A stretch of DNA of 64,000 nucleotides from Nocardia kruczakiae NBRC 101016 (GTDB lineage Bacteria; Actinomycetota; Actinomycetes; Mycobacteriales; Mycobacteriaceae), in contig NZ_BDBL01000017.1 of the NCBI RefSeq assembly GCF_001612965.1, forward strand, positions 105,830-169,829. Reading direction: 5' to 3'. Under the pieces are notes generated by a model. It was not told the origin of the DNA and searched no databases. It saw only the letters and a list, made by a program, of their open reading frames with translations. Below are positions 11,160 to 18,858 of this stretch, piece after piece. A program made the position numbers and the translations under genes. The stretch's first letter is position 1. The number at the start of each line of letters is the position of its first letter.

Positions 11160-12830
11160 GTGGCACCGTCACAACAGCCGGATGTCATCGTCGTCGGAGC
11201 CGGGCTGGCCGGACTGGTGGCCACCTACGAACTGACGCGCGCCGGACGGCGGGTGCTGGTGCTCGACCAGGAGAATCGCAACAATCTCGGCGGGCAGGCA
11301 TTCTGGTCGCTGGGCGGATTGTTCCTCGTCGACAGCCCGGAACAGCGGCGCCTCGGCATCAAGGACTCCTTCGCGCTGGCCTGGCAGGACTGGCTGGGTT
11401 CGGCCGGATTCGATCGCGACGACGAGGATCACTGGGCTCGCCAGTGGGCGCGCGCCTACGTCGAGTTCGCCGCCGGGGAGAAGCGGCGATACCTGCACGA
11501 TCTCGGCTTGCGGGTGACTCCCCTGGTCGGCTGGGCCGAACGCGGCGGCGCCACCGCCGACGGGCACGGCAATTCGGTGCCGCGCTTCCACCTCACCTGG
11601 GGTACCGGGCCGGAGGTGCTGCGCGTCTTCCTGGAACCGGTACTGGCCGCGGAGCAGCGCGGACTGGTCGAATTCGCGTTCCGGCACCGGGTCGACGATC
11701 TGATCGTCGAGGGCGACGCGGTGGTCGGCGTGCGGGGCAGCGTCCTGGAACCGAGCGACCTGGATCGAGGCGTGGCTTCGTCGCGAACGACGGTGGGCGA
11801 GTTCGAATTCCGCGCTCCGGCGGTGCTGGTGTCCTCCGGTGGCATCGGCCACAACCACGACCTGATCCGGAAGAACTGGCCCACCGAACGGCTCGGCCCC
11901 TGCCCGCAGACCATGATCTCCGGCGTGCCCGCCCATGTCGACGGCCGCATGCTCGCGATCTCCGAATCGGCCGGCGGGCGCATCGTGAACCGCGACCGGA
12001 TGTGGCACTACACCGAGGGCATTCACAACTGGGATCCGATCTGGCCCGATCACGCCATCCGTATCATCCCGGGACCGTCGTCGCTGTGGTTCGACGCCAA
12101 CGGAAAGCGTTTGCCCGCACCGTGTTTCCCCGGTTTCGACACCAATACCACGATGAAGGCGATCCTCGGCACCGGCTACGACTACTCGTGGTTCGTGCTC
12201 ACCCAGTCGATCATCGAGAAGGAGTTCGCGCTCTCGGGTTCCGAGCAGAACCCCGACATCACCGGCAAGGACCTCAAACTCACGCTCAAGAGCCGCGCGG
12301 CCAAGGGCGCGCCCGGCCCGGTCGAGGCGTTCAAACGGCACGGCGTGGACTTCGTCGTCGCCGACACCCTGCCGGAACTGGTGCGCGGCATGAATGAGAT
12401 CGCGCGCGGCCCGCAACTGGACGTCGCCGCGCTGGAACACCAGATCGTCGCCCGCGATCGCGAACTGGACAACAAATACAGCAAGGACGCGCAGTTGATG
12501 GCGGTCGCCAACGCGCGCCGCTCACTCGGCGACAAACTGGGCCGGGTCGCGGCACCGCACCGGATTCTCGATCCGGCGCACGGTCCGCTGATCGCGGTAC
12601 GCCTGAACGTGCTGACCCGCAAGACGCTGGGCGGTCTGCAGACCAACCTCGACTCGCAGGTGATCCGCTCCGACGGCGCCCCCTTCCCCGGCCTGTACGC
12701 CGCGGGTGAGGTCGCCGGCTTCGGCGGTGGTGGCGTCCACGGCTACAACGCGCTGGAAGGCACCTTTCTCGGCGGATGCATCTTCTCCGGCCGCGCGGCC
12801 GGGCTCGCGATGGCCCGGCTGTCGCGTTAG
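11160..12830 (+). CDS. FAD-binding dehydrogenase, KstD/fumarate reductase superfamily
   Basis: Flavoprotein of 556 residues resembling mycobacterial Rv0785-type FAD-binding dehydrogenases and, more distantly, 3-ketosteroid delta-1-dehydrogenases. The N-terminal dinucleotide fold VVGAGLAGLVA (about 10-20) and the C-terminal FAD-binding segment GLYAAGEVAGFGGGG with GYNALEGTFLGG are intact. The GTG at 11160 is chosen because GGAGG lies seven bases upstream; an in-frame GTG six bases earlier sits too close to it. The substrate is unknown. Its TAG stop overlaps the stop of the convergent membrane-protein gene within TTAG. Confidence 0.88.
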   Translation: MAPSQQPDVIVVGAGLAGLVATYELTRAGRRVLVLDQENRNNLGGQAFWSLGGLFLVDSPEQRRLGIKDSFALAWQDWLGSAGFDRDDEDHWARQWARAYVEFAAGEKRRYLHDLGLRVTPLVGWAERGGATADGHGNSVPRFHLTWGTGPEVLRVFLEPVLAAEQRGLVEFAFRHRVDDLIVEGDAVVGVRGSVLEPSDLDRGVASSRTTVGEFEFRAPAVLVSSGGIGHNHDLIRKNWPTERLGPCPQTMISGVPAHVDGRMLAISESAGGRIVNRDRMWHYTEGIHNWDPIWPDHAIRIIPGPSSLWFDANGKRLPAPCFPGFDTNTTMKAILGTGYDYSWFVLTQSIIEKEFALSGSEQNPDITGKDLKLTLKSRAAKGAPGPVEAFKRHGVDFVVADTLPELVRGMNEIARGPQLDVAALEHQIVARDRELDNKYSKDAQLMAVANARRSLGDKLGRVAAPHRILDPAHGPLIAVRLNVLTRKTLGGLQTNLDSQVIRSDGAPFPGLYAAGEVAGFGGGGVHGYNALEGTFLGGCIFSGRAAGLAMARLSR

Positions 12831-13393
12831 GGCCGCTCCAGGCTCTTCGCGCCGACGGTGCGGGTCAGGCTGAAGATCGGCAGGCCGATCACCAGATGTT
12901 CGATGGCGGTGGACACGCCCACCCAGATATCGCTGGACAGCGTCAGCGGAATGACCACCGCCGCCGCGATGAGGATCCCGACGATCCAGGCGAAGAACAT
13001 GTCCGGCGACGGCGTGCCCAGATGCAGCAGGTACCAGAGCACGCCGGCGAGCAGGGCACACAGGAACGCGACCACAGCGAACCAGTAGCCCTGTTCGGCC
13101 ATCGGGTTCCAGACCCCGAACTTGCCGCTCTCGGTGGCGCGGGTGGCGACGACGTCGATGATCCACGCGCACAGCCACGCCGCCAGCGCGGTGACGACCG
13201 CGGTGGCGAGCACCCCGCCCGCGAACATGCCCACGTTCACCTCGGGCCGCCGGGGCGCGGGGTGCGCTCCACCCGGTGTCCGGTAGGGCTGGTATGCGGG
13301 ATCCTGCTGGTAGGTGGGTTCCTGATACCCGCCCGGCTGATAACCGCTTTCGTACCGCGTGGTGTGCTGCTCACGCGGATCCTGGGGATACAC
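12827..13393 (-). CDS. Four-helix membrane protein, possibly DUF6069 type
   Basis: Small integral membrane protein of 188 residues. The first ~55 residues are rich in Tyr, Gln and Pro (YQPGGYQEP, YQQDPAYQPY) and probably disordered in the cytoplasm. Four hydrophobic segments follow (beginning at MFAGGVLATAVV, FAVVAFLCALLA, FAWIVGILIAAA, and a shorter segment near IEHLVIGLPIF). The layout resembles actinobacterial DUF6069 proteins, an uncertain recollection. No function can be assigned. It ends against the FAD dehydrogenase with overlapping stops. Confidence 0.75.
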   Translation of the reverse strand: MYPQDPREQHTTRYESGYQPGGYQEPTYQQDPAYQPYRTPGGAHPAPRRPEVNVGMFAGGVLATAVVTALAAWLCAWIIDVVATRATESGKFGVWNPMAEQGYWFAVVAFLCALLAGVLWYLLHLGTPSPDMFFAWIVGILIAAAVVIPLTLSSDIWVGVSTAIEHLVIGLPIFSLTRTVGAKSLERP

Positions 13394-13539
13394 CGCCGAT
13401 CACCTCCGTCGAATGTGTGTGCCGAGTGTAGGGCCACACCCGCCGCTCGGCGCGCCTACGGCATACCCGGTGTCGCGTCGGCATACACCCGCCCGCCGTT
13501 GCGCACCGGATCGAGGCGCCGTGATCCGGCGCGGGCCGA

Positions 13540-14259
13540 TCACGCTGGAAGCAAGCGTCTCTCGTAGTCCGCCGCCAGTGCCCGCAGCGCGGCGGCGCCG
13601 TCCCCGGCGAAGCTGGAGCCGTGCATCACCGCCAGGGTCGCCGGATTCAGCTGCGCCAATCCGTACAGGGCGGCCGGTACGGCGGGGCCCAGTGACGTCG
13701 CCCGGAAGACGTCCTCGGCGAGGACGGCCGGACCGACCACATCGGATTCGGTGAGTGCGGGCCCGTCGCCGACCTGGGTCATGAGGTCACCACAGAACAG
13801 CACCCCCGTCGTCTCCTCGTAGAGCACCCGCGACTCCCAGTTGTGCGGTGCGTGCGGAGTATCGATATGACGGATCCGCCGCTCGCCCAGTTCGATGACC
13901 TCCCCATCGGCCAGCGGGCGTGGCGGCCGGTCGGCGAGATCGTCGATGGAGACCTGACAACCGAGGATTCCGTGGGCCACCTGCGCGTGCGGCGCGGCGG
14001 CGAGAAACAGATTCATAGCCCCGCATTCGTCGGCCTCGACGTGGCCGAAGGTGATCCAGCGCAGCCGCTCGACCGGCACGATCGCGTTGATCTGCTCGCT
14101 CACCAGCGGGAACAGCGCGCGCATGCCGCAGTGGAACAGCAGTGGCTCCTCGTCGACCACGAGGAATTGGTTGAAGCTGAATCCGGTCGGACCGACCTCG
14201 GGCACGAAGGTGGATATCCGGTAGATCCGGTCGGCTACCTCATCGGTACGGGTCTGCAT
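13540..14259 (-). CDS. Metallo-beta-lactamase fold hydrolase, flavodiiron (ODP) type
   Basis: MBL-fold protein of 239 residues related to the beta-lactamase-like module of flavodiiron proteins (ODP family), without a flavodoxin domain. The metal-ligand motif reads GHVEADECG, so H-x-E-x-D is kept, but the following His of the classical H-x-E-x-D-H motif is Glu. Later ligands appear as DTPHAPHNWE, the aspartate in FCGDLM, and the terminal MHGSSF histidine. A diiron oxidase or hydrolase role is possible. ATG start with GGGAG upstream. It is divergent from the HAD hydrolase across about 170 bases that hold a CRP-like site. Confidence 0.82.
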   Translation of the reverse strand: MQTRTDEVADRIYRISTFVPEVGPTGFSFNQFLVVDEEPLLFHCGMRALFPLVSEQINAIVPVERLRWITFGHVEADECGAMNLFLAAAPHAQVAHGILGCQVSIDDLADRPPRPLADGEVIELGERRIRHIDTPHAPHNWESRVLYEETTGVLFCGDLMTQVGDGPALTESDVVGPAVLAEDVFRATSLGPAVPAALYGLAQLNPATLAVMHGSSFAGDGAAALRALAADYERRLLPA

Positions 14260-14347
14260 GGTCTCGCTCCCATCCGGGCCTCGCGCGCCGGCGGGATCAC
14301 CTACGGCGGCGCGGACCCGCTGTCTCCGAGTCGACCCCCGAATCAGA

Positions 14348-14363
14348 TGTTATCCAGATCACA
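14348..14363. promoter_or_regulatory. CRP/GlxR-like site between MBL and HAD genes
   Basis: TGTTATCCAGATCACA matches the CRP-family consensus TGTGA-N6-TCACA at nine of ten defined bases. It is 66 bases upstream of the HAD start and about 90 bases upstream of the divergent MBL-fold gene, a position that could influence either. Assignment rests on sequence alone. Confidence 0.4.
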
Positions 14364-14428
14364 CTGCGAGGTCGATAGCGCCGCCCGGCCGCGCGGCCCG
14401 CCGACCGGCCGCCGATACGATCGCGATC

Positions 14429-15127
14429 ATGAGCGACCGGCCGAAGGCACTGCTGTTCGACGTCCAGGGCACCGCCACCGATTTTCATTCCACCGTCGTC
14501 ACGGCGGCCGCGGCGCTCCTCGGGCAGCGGTATCCCGGCCGGGACTGGTCGGCGTTCGTGAACGATTGGCGCGCAGCGTATTTCCGCGGCACCGCCGCGG
14601 TCGGCGACCACTGGGTCAGCGTCGATTCGATCTATCGCACCGCGCTCGACGACCTGCTCGCCGAGCGCGGTATGGAGGCGACCTCCGACGTCCGCGCCGA
14701 ATTGAATTCCGCGTGGAAACGGCTGGACCCCTGGCCGGACGCGGTGCCGGGCCTGACCCGCCTGCGACGCCGCTACACACTCGCGACGTTGTCGAACGCC
14801 GACGTCGACGCGGTCGTCGGCATCACCCGGCACTGCGATTTCCCGTGGCACGCGGTGTTCACGGCCGAGATGGCGGGCGCACACAAACCCGATCCCCGCA
14901 CCTACCGCATGGCGGCGCACTACCTCGGCGCCCAGCCGGGCGAGATCATGATGGTCGCGAGTCACAAGTACGACATCCGGGCCGCGGCCGCCCTCGGCTT
15001 CCGCACCGCCTTCGTCGCACGACCGCTCGAATTCGGTGATCCGGCCCTGGCGGACACCGCATTCAGTGACGAATTCGACCTCAATGTCACCGATTTCGAG
15101 GATCTGGCCGACCGGCTGGGGTGCTGA
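14429..15127 (+). CDS. HAD-family hydrolase, haloacid dehalogenase type II-like
   Basis: HAD-superfamily hydrolase of 232 residues. Motif I is LLFDVQGTATDF, with the nucleophile Asp11 and no second acidic residue at +2, as in L-2-haloacid dehalogenases rather than phosphatases. Motif II is LATLSNADVDAV, the motif III lysine lies in AHKPDPRTY, and motif IV is VASHKYDIRAA, close to the dehalogenase pattern S-H-x-W-D. The ATG gives MSDRPKALLF. The natural substrate is unknown. Its 3' end faces the MFS gene across a very strong hairpin. Confidence 0.85.
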   Translation: MSDRPKALLFDVQGTATDFHSTVVTAAAALLGQRYPGRDWSAFVNDWRAAYFRGTAAVGDHWVSVDSIYRTALDDLLAERGMEATSDVRAELNSAWKRLDPWPDAVPGLTRLRRRYTLATLSNADVDAVVGITRHCDFPWHAVFTAEMAGAHKPDPRTYRMAAHYLGAQPGEIMMVASHKYDIRAAAALGFRTAFVARPLEFGDPALADTAFSDEFDLNVTDFEDLADRLGC

Positions 15128-15164
15128 ACCGCATCGGCGAGCGCATACGCCGCTATTCGACGGT

Positions 15165-15223
15165 CGACGCGCATCGAGGTCCGGAACGGACGTGTCGCCC
15201 GTTCCGGACCTCGATGCGCGTCG
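15165..15223. terminator. 25-bp perfect-stem hairpin between convergent genes
   Basis: Arms 15165-15189 and 15199-15223 are perfectly complementary over 25 bases, around a nine-base loop (ACGTGTCGC). The element fills the gap between the HAD stop (15127) and the MFS stop (15229). Neither side has a T run. The position and stability suggest a bidirectional transcript end or a barrier against antisense read-through. Confidence 0.8.
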
Positions 15224-15228
15224 CGGAA

Positions 15229-17277
15229 CTACCCCGCGGGCGCCGGCTCGGCAGGCGGCGCGGCTTCATCCTCCGCCGATTCACCTGCCCCGGAGGCGCT
15301 TTCGGTGAGACCCACCGAGTCTGCCGAGGACTGCGTCCCACCATCCGTTTCCGCCAGCGCCACGAGTTCCTGACGTACGCGCAGGTCGTGTTCGGCGGCA
15401 TCGGCGGCGGCCCGCTTCGGACTCCAGCGCCCGGCCATCAGGAACACGAACGGCAGGAACAGCACCTGGGCGATCAGGCAGATCCACCACCACTGCCGCC
15501 ACTGCACCGGCGAATCGGCGGCCGCCTGTTTCACCTCGGGGCCGTGCGCGGCGACATAGGCCAGATCATCGGCCGGCACGGTGGCCACGGCCTGCAATTG
15601 CGATTGCGCGGTAACGAGTTTCGGGCCGACCGTGCTCGCGACCGCCAGCTGGTCACGCGGCACCTGCTGGGTCGCGGCCAGCCGCCCCGCCGCTTCGGCC
15701 GGGCCGATGCCGAACTTCGCCGCCACCTGACCGACCGCGGCGCCCGCGGCCCGCGCATCGTTCGGATTCACCGCCAGGGCGCCGAGCGTCGCCGGATCCA
15801 CCGCCTGCAGTGTCGCCAATTCCTGCGGATAGCGCGCGTTCACCGCGATCGTGGCCTGGATGTCGGCGGGCGTCGCCCCGGTCAGCTTCGTCAACGCGGC
15901 CATCTGCGCGGACGGATCGGCGGGATTGCGACCGAGTTGCGTCATGGTCTCGGCGCCGACGGTCTGGATGGTCGCCAGCTGGGGTCCGTACTGTGCCTGG
16001 ATCTCCTGCAGTCGCGGACCGTTGTTGACCAGCGGCCCGGCCGCGTCGACCACCATCAGCAGGCCGAACAGCGTGAAGGTCACCACCGTGCGCAGCACAC
16101 CACCCCATACGGCCAGCCCGACCGCGGTCGCGGCCGGATTGTGGCGCTCCACGGTTTCGGTGAAACTCGCCATCCAGGTGGCGTAGGCGATGCCGCCGCC
16201 GACCGCGATGACCATCATCACCACCGCGAACGAGTAATAGCCGGTGTCGGGATGATCGGTGTAGCCGAGGAAGACGTACAGCCCGGCGATGCTGATCAGG
16301 GCGCCCAGGATCATGAACGGTTTGCGCACCTTGAGGATGTCGGACACGATGCCGGTCACCACCAGCGCCACCGCGTTCGCGATCCAGTACCAGTTACCCA
16401 GCGCATTGGCCTGCGCCGGTGTGAAACCGAAGTTCGTGGCCAGATAGACCGGCAGGAACGACACGATGGTGTAGAAGAATGCCAGGAAGATGCTGATGGC
16501 CAGGGCCGAGCCGACCACGTCGACGCGCATCATCTGACGCCACTGCCCACGCTCGAGCGACTCGACATCCAGCCCCTTGGCCCGCGCCTCGACCAGGGCC
16601 CGATCCCGCAGGCTCACCATCACCTGATCACGCAGACGCGGACTCAGTTCGCGCAATCCGATCACCGCGACGACGGCGACCGCGCAGCTGATCACACCGC
16701 ACAGGCGGTAGTGGAACTGCCAATCCGGATGGCTGTCGAGGGTGCGGGCGGTGATCTCGCTGGTGACGAGGGCGCCGATCACCGGTCCCAGAGTCCAGAA
16801 TCCCATCGCCGAGGCGCGGCCGAGCTGCGGCGAGAAGTCCCGGATCAACGCCGGGGTGGCCACCAGCACCGCGCCCTCGACCACGCTCACCACGCAGTAG
16901 ACGACGAGATAGGCCATCTTCGTGGTCGTCGCCGGCAGCGCGAACAGGGTGAGCAGCGAACAGATCACCACCCCGTAGGCCACGATATTGGCGCGCCCCC
17001 ACCGATCGAGCAGCCCCGCCGCCACCGAAGCGGCGGCGCCGAAGGCCGCGCCGATGATGAAGATCCACACGAAATAGGCGAAGGAGAGGTGGAAGTAGGC
17101 GATCAGCTGATTTCCGACCGCGCCCGCGACGAAGAGCTGGTAATACAGCACGATCGAGGTGATCACCACGAGCGTCAGATACCAGGAGCGGGCGGGGGTA
17201 TCGGGATAGTGCGGTAGTTTTCGCCGCCACAATCCGGTGAGCAGGGTGGGTGCGACTGCTGTCGAGGTCGAGCTCAT
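15229..17277 (-). CDS. MFS transporter with large repeat-containing loop
   Basis: Major facilitator carrier of 682 residues, well above the 400-500 typical of the family. Helices 1-11 fill roughly residues 30-410, including FLPVYLATNFGF and a predicted last helix WWWICLIAQVLF. Between helices 11 and 12 is an extracytoplasmic insert of about 175 residues (412-585) that contains two related ~55-residue units beginning QLATIQTVGAET and ELATLQAVDPAT, plus a partial third (QLAVASTVGPK). The C-terminal tail is acidic. The substrate is unknown. The ATG giving MSSTSTAV is chosen; a longer upstream frame is unsupported. A CRP-like site lies about 96 bases upstream. Confidence 0.88.
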   Translation of the reverse strand: MSSTSTAVAPTLLTGLWRRKLPHYPDTPARSWYLTLVVITSIVLYYQLFVAGAVGNQLIAYFHLSFAYFVWIFIIGAAFGAAASVAAGLLDRWGRANIVAYGVVICSLLTLFALPATTTKMAYLVVYCVVSVVEGAVLVATPALIRDFSPQLGRASAMGFWTLGPVIGALVTSEITARTLDSHPDWQFHYRLCGVISCAVAVVAVIGLRELSPRLRDQVMVSLRDRALVEARAKGLDVESLERGQWRQMMRVDVVGSALAISIFLAFFYTIVSFLPVYLATNFGFTPAQANALGNWYWIANAVALVVTGIVSDILKVRKPFMILGALISIAGLYVFLGYTDHPDTGYYSFAVVMMVIAVGGGIAYATWMASFTETVERHNPAATAVGLAVWGGVLRTVVTFTLFGLLMVVDAAGPLVNNGPRLQEIQAQYGPQLATIQTVGAETMTQLGRNPADPSAQMAALTKLTGATPADIQATIAVNARYPQELATLQAVDPATLGALAVNPNDARAAGAAVGQVAAKFGIGPAEAAGRLAATQQVPRDQLAVASTVGPKLVTAQSQLQAVATVPADDLAYVAAHGPEVKQAAADSPVQWRQWWWICLIAQVLFLPFVFLMAGRWSPKRAAADAAEHDLRVRQELVALAETDGGTQSSADSVGLTESASGAGESAEDEAAPPAEPAPAG

Positions 17278-17372
17278 GGTCGAGATGCCTTTCTGACCAC
17301 GGCATCTCGTCGCGGGACGAATCTCTTGTGATTCCGCACGAGCACCGGGTGGGAAAAGGGTAGCGGCCAACC

Positions 17373-17386
17373 GTGATCCACATCAC
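17373..17386. promoter_or_regulatory. CRP/GlxR-like site upstream of MFS gene
   Basis: GTGATCCACATCAC is a GTGA-N6-TCAC palindrome, the core of CRP/GlxR binding sites. It lies in the 248-base divergent gap between the MFS transporter (start 17277) and the ABC ATPase (start 17526), nearer the MFS gene, where an activator or carbon-source regulator could act. Confidence 0.5.
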
Positions 17387-17525
17387 TTTTCCGGCAACTC
17401 GATCGAACCGACCGATCCGATTGCGGGGCACATACCGACCGGTCGACGGTTGCCGGATATTCGCAGCGCTGTACGCGCGACCCACGACCTATCAGCTTGT
17501 CTGAGGAGTTTGCTACCGTGGGTCC

Positions 17526-18329
17526 ATGGTCGACTCCCCCATCCTGCAGGTGGACGCCGTAGATTTCGTGCGCAACCGCAATCCGATCCTGTCCGCGGTG
17601 TCGCTGACCGTGCGCGCCGGCGAGCATTGGGCGCTACTGGGCCCCAACGGTGCCGGCAAGACCACTCTGCTGAAGATGCTCGGCGCCTTCGAACATCCCA
17701 CCCACGGCAGTGTGCACGTGCTCGGCCATCGGCTGGGCCGGGTGGATATGCGCGAATTGCGCTCGGCCATCGGGCATGTCGACCCGCGGCACACTCCGCC
17801 CTACCCCCTCACCGCACACGAGGTGGTCCTGACCGGGCTGACCGGTACCGCCGATATCAAGCAGCGCTGGTCACCGACGCCCGAAGAGGACGCCGAGGCG
17901 GATCGGCTCATCGAACTCATGGGGCTGCCCCATCGCCGCGACGCCCGCTGGCCCACCCTGTCCCAAGGTGAGCGCGGGCGCGCCCTCATCGCCCGGGCTC
18001 TGATCGCCGAGCCGCGACTGCTCCTGCTCGACGAACCGGCCACCGGCCTCGATGTCGGCGGCAGGGAACAGCTCATCGACCGGATCGATCTGCTGCAGGC
18101 CACCCATCCCGAGCTGGCGTCGGTCCTGGTCACCCATCACCTCGAGGAGTTACCCCCGGCCACCACCCACGCGCTCCTGCTCCGCGCGGGACGTTGCGTG
18201 GCGAGCGGACCCGTGGACGAGGTGCTGACGAGCGGCAATATCAGCACCTGTTTCGACCATCCGATCCGGCTGACCCGCACCGACGACGGGCGCTGGCAGG
18301 TGCGGGCAGAGCGCAGCGTACACGCCTGA
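17526..18329 (+). CDS. Stand-alone ABC transporter ATP-binding protein
   Basis: Cytoplasmic ATPase of 267 residues. Walker A GPNGAGKTT (about 38-46), a Q-loop replaced by the histidine-containing segment GHVDPRHTPP, signature LSQGERGR (about 146-153), Walker B LLLLDEP (about 169-175), and the switch motif VTHH are all present. No permease or solute-binding gene is adjacent, so the partner must be encoded elsewhere or the protein may act outside transport. The ATG gives MVDSPILQV. The stop is followed by a 29-base palindrome. Confidence 0.9.
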   Translation: MVDSPILQVDAVDFVRNRNPILSAVSLTVRAGEHWALLGPNGAGKTTLLKMLGAFEHPTHGSVHVLGHRLGRVDMRELRSAIGHVDPRHTPPYPLTAHEVVLTGLTGTADIKQRWSPTPEEDAEADRLIELMGLPHRRDARWPTLSQGERGRALIARALIAEPRLLLLDEPATGLDVGGREQLIDRIDLLQATHPELASVLVTHHLEELPPATTHALLLRAGRCVASGPVDEVLTSGNISTCFDHPIRLTRTDDGRWQVRAERSVHA

Positions 18330-18330
18330 A

Positions 18331-18359
18331 CACGAATCTTGTCATTGACAAGATTCGTG
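18331..18359. promoter_or_regulatory. 29-base perfect palindrome, probable operator
   Basis: Fourteen-base arms (18331-18344 and 18346-18359) flank one central base. The core is CTTGTCA-T-TGACAAG. The arms are far more AT-rich than the surroundings and there is no T run, so this reads as an operator rather than a terminator. It begins two bases after the ABC gene stop and covers the -35 hexamer of the next gene. Confidence 0.75.
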
Positions 18360-18373
18360 GAACATGCGATGTT
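18345..18373 (+). promoter_or_regulatory. Promoter candidate TTGACA-N17-GATGTT
   Basis: A consensus -35 hexamer TTGACA (18345-18350) is followed after 17 bases by GATGTT (18368-18373), a partial -10. It would start a transcript about 40 bases before the small gene at 18418. Overlap with the palindrome suggests repressor control. Confidence 0.5.
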
Positions 18374-18417
18374 GGGCAGGCGTCAGCATTCACTCGCCTC
18401 GTCGAAAGTTCTCCGCC

Positions 18418-18831
18418 ATGCCCACACTGCCCTGGGTCACCGTCGAGCGGCCCACCACCGATACCGTCCAGATCATGGCCTCGCGGCTCGAAGTCCGGTC
18501 ACTGCGGCACGTGCCCGGATTCCTCGCGACCTCGATCGTGCTGCGGCGCCAGGCCCGCCGCTCCCCCGGCGCCCTCGGCATCGCTTTGAAGGCCGACCTC
18601 AGCCGCCGCACGTTCTGGACCCTGTCGGCCTGGACCGATCAGGAGGCGATCGGCGCCTACGCCCGCACCGATCCGCACGCCTCGGCCATCGTGCGGGCTC
18701 GCGCGGTCATGCGCGAATCGACGTTCGTGTTCTGGTCCGTCCCCGCCGCCGACCTGCCGATCGACTGGTCCGAGGCGCGCCGTCGCATCGCCGAGGAACG
18801 CGAGAAGCGAAGCAGCACAGCCACTCTCTGA
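18418..18831 (+). CDS. DUF3291-like small monooxygenase-fold protein
   Basis: Protein of 137 residues resembling DUF3291/antibiotic-biosynthesis-monooxygenase-like proteins of actinobacteria. Recognisable features are MPTLPWVTVERP at the start, the basic segment RRQARRSPGALG, FWTLSAWTDQEAI, and FVFWSVPAADLPIDW near the end. Members fold as ferredoxin-like dimers, and most have no proven activity. The ATG at 18418 fits the family N-terminus; an in-frame ATG 54 bases upstream lies within the predicted promoter. It has its own promoter and operator. Confidence 0.7.
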   Translation: MPTLPWVTVERPTTDTVQIMASRLEVRSLRHVPGFLATSIVLRRQARRSPGALGIALKADLSRRTFWTLSAWTDQEAIGAYARTDPHASAIVRARAVMRESTFVFWSVPAADLPIDWSEARRRIAEEREKRSSTATL

Positions 18832-18858
18832 GACGATCCGCCGCCGCGCCCGGCCGGA

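Noticed and set aside
15121..17217. 698-residue plus-strand frame over the MFS gene
   Set aside because: The composition is rich in Arg, Gly, His and Asp without motifs, and the opposite strand encodes a clear transporter.
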